Both the position numbers and the translations under genes were made by a program. The notes below the pieces were generated by a model that made no database searches, had not been told where the DNA came from, and saw only the letters and a list, made by a program, of their open reading frames with translations. This document shows, one piece after another, positions 56,407 to 64,000 of a stretch of DNA of 64,000 bases; within the stretch, counting starts at the first letter, position 1, and each line of letters starts with the position of its first letter. This stretch comes from Rhabditophanes sp. KR3021 (taxonomy: Eukaryota; Nematoda; Chromadorea; Rhabditida; Alloionematidae), in NCBI GenBank assembly GCA_963281155.1, contig CAUJLY010000004.1, forward strand, positions 6,138,001 to 6,202,000. The letters are read 5' to 3'.

Positions 56407-58424
56407 TCATTCGTAACCGTATCCAACTTTATCAGTTTCTGGAAAAGTTACACGGCACCGAGGCAAAGCCAGCTTTAATTGACGAATGATAGAAGGTCTA
56501 TTCGAAATGTATGGCAAAAAATAGAAATGAGCTCGTTGAAGCGCCTCCAGTTTGACTAACCAATAAACCACCGAATCTGAGATTGAAGGATTGAGGACGA
56601 TTTCCTAAAAATAAATAAACAATTATCTGATACTGCACATTTACAAATTGTTGAGTATATAGTAGATAGATGGGTTCACAAATTGTAGTGTTCATAAATT
56701 ACACCACCGAATATGTTGTTTGTATGGAACTAAGGTTCGTACATACTTTTTATAGTGAAAAGTTCACAAACTAGTAAAATGCCTAGTACATTACCCATAT
56801 TATACACTATGCTGAATCTGTTTTATAGACCAAATCGTTAATAGACAGACATTCAAATTTGTAGATACCAACTGTTTATAAACGTTAACTCTTTAAATGC
56901 AGATACTTTATAGTTTTTTATAAGAAAAATGGAATAAACGGATATAATAAATATATTGGCATAATATATTATTGTAGTACACATTGCATAATTATCTTAG
57001 AAGATACTTGAAAATACGGCATAAAAGCAATAAGTGATGAAAATAATAGATGTCAAAACAACTCCGTTGAATATTTTTCTCTCCCATGGCTCAAGCATGT
57101 ACAGTCCAGTAGCTAGTATGTAACGCAAATATAAGGGATGGTAATCATCGGCATCAGAACGACTTGTTACTTTAGTATTAGGCTTGTTACCGTTCTTAAC
57201 CGCTGTCTGTTTACCCATGTTGAAAATGTGAAGAGGTCCTTAGTCTGTTAAAATAAGTATAAAGTTTGTATAAATGAACTCGGTTTGTCGGTAAAAAATA
57301 CTTCAGTAACAAAACAAATTATAAATAAAGATGATAATAAATATTATAGTTTGTTCAGCAAACTAGTTAATCGCTAACACCTTCTCGATAAGCACAAAAG
57401 ACTAACATTCTGGCAATCAATATCAACAGAAGAGTCATAGCAACGTGTAATTTAGAAATGATACATACTACAAAAAGGTTAGATCAACAGTATAGATGGT
57501 CGACGTGCTTAAAACTACACACAATTTGTGAACACTATCTCTTTATATGTAAATATGTAAATATTTTCATGTGTGTATCAATATACTAACTAGTGTAGTA
57601 ATGAATATACCAACTAGTGTAGTAATAAATATATCAGGTAATGTACTATTATATTGTTTGGGGATATTCCGATAAGGAATTATTTTGGTAAAAAATGAAA
57701 CATACCAGATCTTTTAGAGTGTGTGATGGTCTACCCAGTGCTATCTCTTTTATCGCATCGTTTCCGAAATAATCACAAAAATTCAACTTCATACCGCTAA
57801 TGTTATTGCAATGATGAAAGTATTTGAAGCCATTGTCCGCGATGACTGAATCTGAGGCATCAACCTATATAATAAGACATCAGTTATACACGTTTGTTTT
57901 ATAATAAGATAATATATTTGCATAAAGTGTTAGCTTACCTTTACAATATGCACATCTGGTACATGAGCCCATCTTTCCTGATAACTTATTTCTGAGGTTC
58001 TGCTGAACTCTTCTTGCTTCCGCATTCGCGACCTCAACTCTCTTGTTGCATATGTTGATAGTTGCTTCAAATTGTTTTTGTTACTATTTCGTGCGTTTGT
58101 CAAATAACTGAGCACATATTCGTTAGCTTTTGGTAAGTTCGACAAATCAAAACCAGCATTTTTGAGAAATGCTTTCATTTGACTAATAGAAGTAATTACA
58201 CTTCCATCTGATAAAGATACTTGGCTTGCGCCACAATTCATCAACCATTCCAAACATGCCAAATCAGGCCCGAGCACTGCAACTCTTTCAACTTTGTACT
58301 GATTTGATATTCTTTCAACCAACTGCCTCCTGATTCCTGTAAATCTAAAGCTTGCATTACCAGTGTGTCTATATGATTGCTCGAATATTTTGAGATGATG
58401 ACTCAGTAAATGTGGTCTTATCAT
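56407..58424 (-). CDS. DMAC2L: DMAC2L / ATP synthase coupling factor B-like mitochondrial LRR protein
   Basis: Exons 57939-58424, 57706-57864 and 56407-56604, all phase 0, give 280 residues. DMAC2L (ATP5S) and its relatives are matrix LRR proteins linked to ATP synthase and complex I assembly. The N-terminus after '[12 protein letters not shown]' is basic and Ser-rich, a likely mitochondrial presequence. '[19 protein letters not shown]' matches the conserved GPDRAASEWLLRCGA block, '[13 protein letters not shown]' the AIDATDS block. The last exon gives '[19 protein letters not shown]', matching the family C-terminus. The second intron is 1101 bp and contains a complete SPTSS gene on the same strand. 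The start lies 5 bp after an acceptor-like tttatag and 157 bp after TRMT5. Confidence 0.85.
56997..57218 (-). CDS. Small subunit of serine palmitoyltransferase (SPTSSA/B-like)
   Basis: A single-exon frame of 73 residues. SPT small subunits activate the ER serine palmitoyltransferase, the first step of sphingolipid synthesis, and tune acyl-CoA choice. The core '[19 protein letters not shown]' is the hallmark of the family, followed by one membrane helix ('[18 protein letters not shown]'). The N-terminal 26 residues are a basic extension not typical of the human proteins. It lies wholly inside the second intron of DMAC2L, in the same direction. A T-rich AG lies about 26 bp before the ATG. Confidence 0.9.
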   Translation of the reverse strand: MGKQTAVKNGNKPNTKVTSRSDADDYHPLYLRYILATGLYMLEPWERKIFNGVVLTSIIFITYCFYAVFSSIF

Positions 58425-58581
58425 TGTTGCTATAAAAAACGTCAATTATAAGCAATCTACTATTACATCCAAAATACTTTATCCTGTATTGACAGAATGA
58501 AAAAGATTAAATAATATTGTACAAATAAAACAAATTTAGTAACAAAATAAACAAAGAGTCATAACAAGAGGCATAACAAGA

Positions 58582-59941
58582 TTAGACTGATGTTTTTAAG
58601 ATTTTGGCATCAATCTCAACACAATCATTATTATCAAGGGTTCTTTTTTTGCATTCGTTGGCAAAGATGTAATCTGCGGGCAATTGGAATGAACAACAAT
58701 ACATTTCTTTTCTTCCTGCAACATTGCGAACATTGTAAACTTCCAAAAAATCAAGACCATCAATCCCGATATTTTGTTTTACTAATCTTTGTGATTCCTC
58801 ACCAAACCAAGTAGACGGAACATCAACTGAACTTTTAGCAAACAAATAACAATGTACAAAAATAGGAAATTGAAAATCACTTTGATCTTGTCCATGAAGA
58901 AGTGATTTAAGAGCTGGTAAAAAGGTAACCGCAATTGCTGGAAGATTCATAATAACATGGCAATTGATGTCAGTGGATCCTTTGCAAGTTAAGAGGTAAT
59001 TTCTCATGCTCGTTTTGAAAAATTCGGCAGCATCTAAATTTGAAAGTTCAATTAAATCCCCTTCAAGTCTATTTATTTTGACATTCTTTTGCATCCACTT
59101 GACACTTTCTGGGTTTAGATCATTTCCAAAGATCTTACGGACTCCCTTTTTGGCTGCAGGGATGACAAAAGGTCCAACTCCGGCAAATCCGTCAAAAACA
59201 ATTGAGTTGTGGTCTAATTTACTAATTAGACGTTTATGTTCGTTGCCAAGTCGTGAGTTCCAAAAAACTTTCGAGAAATCCATTTGATATCTATTTTTGT
59301 CTTCTATCACTTCCGCAACATAATCTTCCTTCCCTGCCAATAATTCCATTTCGAAGAATCTGAACTCATTGTTGATGGAGTCGATTTTGTTTACAACTGT
59401 CTTGCACCATTTAGTCTTGTCCATGATGATTTGACCGATCAAATGCTTGTAGGGGTATAATTCTTCACGCAAATTGCAATGAGCAATATGCCCAATTTGA
59501 GTGAATCCACTGAAATCAAGATCATCTGGTAGTAAGGCTTTCATCACTCTTTTGATGTCAAAGTCCTCGTAAGTTAACTCGAACTTTTTATAATCCAATG
59601 TGACTTCAGTATCACAAATATTTTTGATTGTGTCTTTAATAATTGGAATGGATGTTTCCGTGATAAGCAGTGGGTTGAAAAGCATTAGGCGTTCTGTTTT
59701 TGAGTCACCGTTAACGATAGGCCTGATTCTATTTAAGGTTGGGATAGTTAATTCCTTTAAGGCAGCAGCTCCTACAAGTCTTCCTACCATATTTGCAGGA
59801 ACTTTGACAAATGGAATTGATACAGTTGTCCTAAAGCATTTTTTTCAATCTAAAACTAATTATTTTGACTTACTTGAATTTATCTTTATCCAATTGAGTG
59901 GATCCGCGAACACATTCAGGAATAATAAAGGGATTTGCCAT
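58582..59941 (-). CDS. TRMT5: tRNA (guanine37-N1)-methyltransferase, TRM5
   Basis: Exons 59874-59941 and 58582-59830 (43-bp intron) give 438 residues (human 509). TRM5 uses S-adenosylmethionine to methylate G37 next to the tRNA anticodon, preventing frameshifting, in cytosol/nucleus and mitochondria. Domains: an N-terminal region with 'FELTYEDFDIKRVMKALLP', then the linker 'HCNLREELYPYKHLIGQII'. The Rossmann core has 'VFDGFAGVGPFVIPAAKKG' (SAM loop), 'IFGNDLNPESVKWMQKNV' and 'HVIMNLPAIAVTFL', where Asn-Leu-Pro replaces the usual Asn-Leu-Pro/Pro-Pro catalytic loop. 'VRNVAGRKEMYCCSFQLP' closes the C-terminus. Start at 59941, after an acceptor-like ttaattag. Confidence 0.94.
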
Positions 59942-60188
59942 TTTAAAAGATCTAATTAAAATCAATCTAGCACTACTTATTTTAGTGCAAAAGTTTGCAT
60001 TCATTTTCAAAGTATGGTTAAAGAAAGGCGCGGACCAACATTCAAACTGTGCAACAACTATTAATTAAATACAGATAAATACTGTTTGAATGTTCTTAAT
60101 CTGTAGATATTTCTATTTAAAGATCAGATTAATTTATGATGCTTCTCTTTGTATATAAATCTGTGGATTTCTTTTTTATATTTAAAGT

Positions 60189-60755
60189 ATGATGTATTTT
60201 GTTATTCCATTAATCTATTTATTTGTTTCTGGTTTGAGATCTATGCCATTATCTGGTCGTGATCGTAATGATTTAGCTGATGTTTCTAATGGCAGGGATG
60301 TTCAAGGAAGCAAATTCGGGAAGTTTGACTATTATGATAAAATTGAGGAATATGTTGATTATAAGGAGGGCAGTAATGCTGGTAAAAAGAAGCACAAGAA
60401 ACAAGCGGAGGAAGATTACGATGAAGAAGACTACTTTACGGATTCTAGGAAAAAGCCAAGAAATAATAAAGACAGTGTAGATCACACAAAAAAGAGAAAA
60501 AACAAAGACGATGGTAACAAAAAAAGAAGAAGACATATGGAAGATAATGATGAGGAGGAAGACGATCGGGAATCTTCAAGAAGAAACCGTAAGCAAGGCG
60601 ATGTTTTTGGAGATGATGAACCGACTGATAAAACAGCTAGAAAAAGAGACAATGAAAAGGATGATTCAGTTGATGAAGATTATCCTCATCGGCGAAAACC
60701 GAGACAAATTCAAGATGATTGGGGACAACATACAAACCGTGTAATTGAAGCTTGA
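60189..60755 (+). CDS. Small secreted, highly charged protein, unknown
   Basis: A single exon of 188 residues. The first 16-20 residues are a signal peptide ('MMYFVIPLIYLFVSGLRS'). The rest is almost entirely Asp, Glu, Lys and Arg in alternating clusters, with Asn and Tyr ('EEDYDEEDYFTDSRKKP', 'KKRRRHMEDNDEEEDD'). It ends 'WGQHTNRVIEA'. No Cys is present. Pairs of basic residues are frequent, so a prohormone is conceivable, but no repeated peptide with a Gly amidation site is seen. An extracellular charged polymer is an equal alternative. It lies about 250 bp from divergent TRMT5. Confidence 0.6.
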   Translation: MMYFVIPLIYLFVSGLRSMPLSGRDRNDLADVSNGRDVQGSKFGKFDYYDKIEEYVDYKEGSNAGKKKHKKQAEEDYDEEDYFTDSRKKPRNNKDSVDHTKKRKNKDDGNKKRRRHMEDNDEEEDDRESSRRNRKQGDVFGDDEPTDKTARKRDNEKDDSVDEDYPHRRKPRQIQDDWGQHTNRVIEA

Positions 60756-60983
60756 GCAATTTCCTACATACTTACTCTTTTAATTGTATGTCTCTAAACA
60801 TATTTAATTGTATCTAAAGGTATAGTATTATGTAAGAGTATCTAAGCATTGACTACATAAAAATGTGCAACGAAGAAAAATTTGTGTATTAACCCATGAT
60901 CACCTTGACGTGCTATATTTGTTGACGTGTAATTAAAGAATAATAAGTTATCGTGTTATTTTATAGGTTTATTTTTTACCAAG

Positions 60984-63780
60984 ATGAACTTATTTTGTAG
61001 CAAGTCTCGCCTCATTTCTCCCAGATTTACCTCGAATCTAACGCGTGCTATCGGCAAAAACTGGTTAAACTTAAAAGATGTTGAACCTATGGACAAAAGA
61101 ATTAAAAAAGGTCAAGAATTTATTAGTCAATATGTTGACGCCAATGACATTGAAAAGGCTGAAGGTATAACGTATTTAACTAAACATTTGTCTGTTGATT
61201 TTGAGAAAATGAATGATGCTATAAAGGTGTATCAAAGGAATCCTAATATTCAATCTTCAAAGGATGTTTACATTAGCTCCAGACCAGAATATATGAAACT
61301 ATTTCAGTCGTTGGCTAATGTACCTGAAGGAATTCAGTTTTTATGCAATTTTAGAGCTGATCTTATTAAACTGCTTAAAACACAAGCTCAAACCAGTCCC
61401 GGGGAATTGTCTCATCTGATTCGAATGGATTTAGTTTTGAAAGATATGCTAACTAATTGGTTTTCATTGAGTAACTTGTCTCTTCAGAGAGTGACTTGGG
61501 ATTCATCCGCCAGTTTAATTCAAAAGCTAGTATCAAAGGAAGCTGTTCATCCAGCCAAAGGTTTGATCGATGTCAAAAGAAGAATGGGAGATAACAGGAG
61601 GTGCTTTATATTCGTTCACTCCGCCATGCCAGATGAACCACTGATCGTTGTTTATGTTGCTTTGATGAATAAGATAGCAGGTAAGTCAGACAACAAACTT
61701 TGTAACAAAAATATCTGACCTTGAACGAATATATTTATTAAAAATACAAATAAAACTAAAATTTCGTGGAATTACATCTTTGAGTACAAAAATCTTTTCT
61801 ACCAAAAGTTTACCAACCAATTTAGCATTTTCAGGAGAGAAATTGCTCACATTTCCTTTCTCAATAATGTGCCGACAATCTCCAAAACTAAGCTGTACTC
61901 CGCGACATCACTTACAGCAAATTTCCACCGAATGACCGTTGTCCTTATGCTCCTTCAGTTGTTTCTCAGAATTAAACACAAAGTCACACTTATCACAAGC
62001 GAATTTCTTCTGTTTATCAAATGGTAATGGTTTTGGCTCTTTGAGTACATGGCATACATACTTTAGAAGTATCCAAAAGTTCCTTGAAGTAGCATCCTAA
62101 TTGCTTAACTTGATTGGAGGTGAGTAGGCTGAGAAATTCAAAGATTTCGATTCTCATAGACAATTATACATCTTTCAATAGCAAGAGCAATGTTGCCGTT
62201 GTACAAAATTGACCGTCTAATTCTAGCCACTTGACGTTGACGTAACTTCCAGTTTTAAACAACTCCCGCATTACATCAATTTTATGAGATAAGAAAGCAA
62301 GTCTATTAACTGTTTTAGCATACTCACGTAAATAACCTATGAATCTTTCTAATCCCCTGTCCTTTTGTCTAACACCAGGATAAAACAAATCTTCATTTGG
62401 AACATAAAGCCCACAAACGTTCTTCTTACTCTCATCCTTTGATTTTGGAACTTTATCAAACAATTTCGGAATCAGCATCTCAGTTGTATAATGAGTGTAT
62501 TTTTCCCTAGCATTGTCGCTAATCATTTTAAGTCCTTCGCAACCGAAGGTTGCAAAATGAGAGTTCGATGAAAATCACTCCAAACATTCGGGACATGTTG
62601 AGATTTCTCCACTCCATCAGCTAATCTTGACAATCTTAGGAACTCACTTTCATTTGAATTAGCAAGAAAACACTAATCTGGCAATACGATGGACAGTTGC
62701 TCCATAATCCGAATTTTTGTCCTTTCCACATGCCGCCACTTTTCTGACCTTGCCTAATCTTATATTAAAATCTAATTAAACTCCCATAATAGCATCTCTA
62801 ACAGATATGTGATAACGTTCTCTTTTCTTATCTTGTCTCGTTTCCTCTTAGCAGCCATGCCAAATAAACACCAGGAGATTAGATGTTAGCAAATCTAAAA
62901 TAATATGACTAATATAAATAAGAAGACAAACACCCCTTATTTTTGTTTAAATAGATGACAAAACACCTTTCATGTTGTAAGCAAATTTTGAAGTAACATT
63001 ATCTCAACCAAAGTAGTTGCTATAAAGCATCTTTAGTGGTTTAAGCTTTAAAACATCGCAAAGTATACATAATAAAGATAATCTAAATTCCCAAGATAAT
63101 TAATAATCATTAAATCAAATCTAGATAACGTGCAAGAGATTGTGAAGGGAATGGATTTGGTTGAAAAAAATGAATTGACAACCGCCAACTACTACTCAAT
63201 TAGTTCCTTACAAGATGGTCTGAAAGGAATTGATTTAGGAAACTTGTTGATTAAATCAGTTGTCAGGGAATTACAAAAAGAGGCCCCTAAAGTTCGTTTA
63301 CATTCGACTATTTCTCCAATTCCTGGTTTCAGAAATTGGTTGTTGAGATGTTTGCATGGCAATTCTAATTTCGAAATTCTAGATCAAAAATCCATCATCT
63401 TGTTAAAAGGAGCAAATTTTGAGACCAGTGATTTATCAAAATTATCAAAAGAATTAATCATCCTAATCGAATCTAATTCTCTAGATGTGTATGAACAATT
63501 TAAAGATTTTTTGATGCATTCTTGTGCAAGATATATTTGCGATGCCCGGACGTTATCAAGTAATTTCCCAATCAACCCTGTTGCGCATTTCCATCTTCAC
63601 AATGGAGCTCAAGTATATCGTTTGAATTGGAGGGGTAATACAAATAGTCGTGGAATCGAACAAAGTTGTGGCTTGATGGTAAATTACTTTTACGACATAG
63701 AAAAAGTTCAAGAAAACAGTGCCAAATATATTAACAACAAAACTGTCCACATTAGCGATAAAGTTAGAAATCTGCTCTAA
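60984..63780 (+). CDS. MLYCD: Malonyl-CoA decarboxylase
   Basis: Exons 60984-61680 and 63125-63780 give 450 residues (human 493). It decarboxylates malonyl-CoA to acetyl-CoA, controlling fatty-acid oxidation, in mitochondria, peroxisomes and cytosol. The N-terminal 'MNLFCSKSRLISPRFTSNL' looks like a mitochondrial presequence. 'GIQFLCNFRADLIKLL', 'LLKTQAQTSPGELSHLIRM' region and 'AVHPAKGLIDVKRRMGDNR' match the helical domain. The catalytic acetyltransferase-like domain has 'STISPIPGFRNWLLRCL' (active Ser) and 'NPVAHFHLHNGAQVYRLNW' (active His). It ends 'VRNLL', without a peroxisomal SKL signal. The single intron is 1444 bp and holds an antisense finger/GIY-YIG pseudogene. An acceptor-like tattttatag lies 18 bp before the start. 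Confidence 0.94.
61750..62880 (-). pseudogene. Zinc finger plus GIY-YIG-like unit in the MLYCD intron, antisense to MLYCD
   Basis: On the minus strand, in order: a Lys/Arg-rich start 'MAAKRKRDKIRKENVITYL', a broken 'CPECLE' finger with a TGA inside, and then a clean 120-codon frame (62164-62526). That frame holds the GIY-type 'VCGLYVPNED', the YIG-type 'LFYPGVRQKDRGLERF' and the helix 'KIDVMRELFKTGSYVNV'. After further stops comes a perfect Cys2His2 finger, 'FACDKCDFVFNSEKQLKEH' with the second His 5 residues on (about 62012-61930). The spacing 'LFYPGV...' to 'MRELFKTG' parallels 'LYDGV...' to 'IMNILKKER' in the 20-kb copy, so they belong together. It is non-translatable as a whole. Confidence 0.5.
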
Positions 63781-64000
63781 TTACAAACAATCTAATAAAA
63801 TTTTTAAATCAATTTGTGTGTAATATGTAATGTTTGTCCAATTTGAGTTTAAAAAGATGGTATAATATGGTTCACAGTTTTTTTGTTAAGATATGTGTGT
63901 ATTTCAATTAAAATTTTTACGTAGGATGAAACTTTAAATGGATGTGTAATTATTTAACTGTAGATGAATGTAAAATCAACTATTTGTGAAAAAAATAAGT
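63781..64000. other. 3' flank of MLYCD to window end
   Basis: An AATAAA-type signal (ctaataaaatt) lies about 15 bp after the MLYCD stop. Nothing else was recognised. Confidence 0.4.

Noticed and set aside
57590..57640. Short duplication 'aactagtgtagtaatgaata'
   Set aside because: Two imperfect copies in AT-rich intron sequence; a local slippage event without further structure.

Overview
The window is nuclear DNA of a small-genome, fast-evolving invertebrate animal. Base composition is AT-rich (roughly two thirds A+T by eye). Genes are packed on both strands and broken by GT-AG introns that are mostly only 37-54 bp long. The gene set is metazoan: a LIM-homeodomain factor, an SK-type potassium channel, a Cys-loop channel of protostome type, fused UMP synthase, WDR7, CDC73, dynein-2 light intermediate chain and MLYCD. 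Several proteins are strongly diverged. An orthonectid or dicyemid-like, or another compact protostome, fits, but the species cannot be fixed from sequence alone. No prokaryotic features, tRNA, rRNA or CRISPR were seen.

Layout. 0.3-10.9 kb: LIM homeobox gene, two unrecognised membrane proteins, an unrecognised Lys/Pro-rich protein, a decayed Vasa-like DEAD-box protein, then EXOSC9 and PFDN5. 11.1-17.8 kb: WDR7. 19.7-31.2 kb: a minus-strand cluster of three large related genes for secreted, repeat-built proteins that match no family I know (1284 aa, a decaying copy, 1418 aa). 32.9-37.3 kb: SK channel and Cys-loop anion channel. 38.9-50.9 kb: ROMO1, DYNC2LI1, threonyl-tRNA synthetase, TatD nuclease, UMPS, an OPRT-only UMPS paralogue, CDC73. 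51.4-53.5 kb: two more members of the secreted family in tandem. 53.9-63.8 kb: LRR protein, DMAC2L with a nested SPTSS gene, TRMT5, a charged secreted protein and MLYCD.

Two themes stand out. First, four host genes (WDR7, the 1284-aa secreted gene, TARS, MLYCD) each have one oversized intron of 0.94-1.9 kb. Each of these introns holds a broken coding unit antisense to its host, with a GIY-YIG-nuclease-like domain and, in at least two copies, a Cys2His2/Cys2HisCys finger upstream or downstream of it. They look like one dispersed, intron-inserting element family. Second, five secreted proteins share one N-terminal domain and a multiply repeated extracellular domain, with added mucin-like or NPF-rich segments. 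This looks like a lineage-specific matrix, cuticle or secretion family.

Same-strand pairs with gaps of about 150 bp (PFDN5 to EXOSC9; TRMT5 to DMAC2L), and many starts lying just after a T-rich AG, suggest operons and/or spliced-leader trans-splicing. Exon boundaries below were worked out by hand from splice consensus, reading frame and homology remembered from protein families; no search was run.
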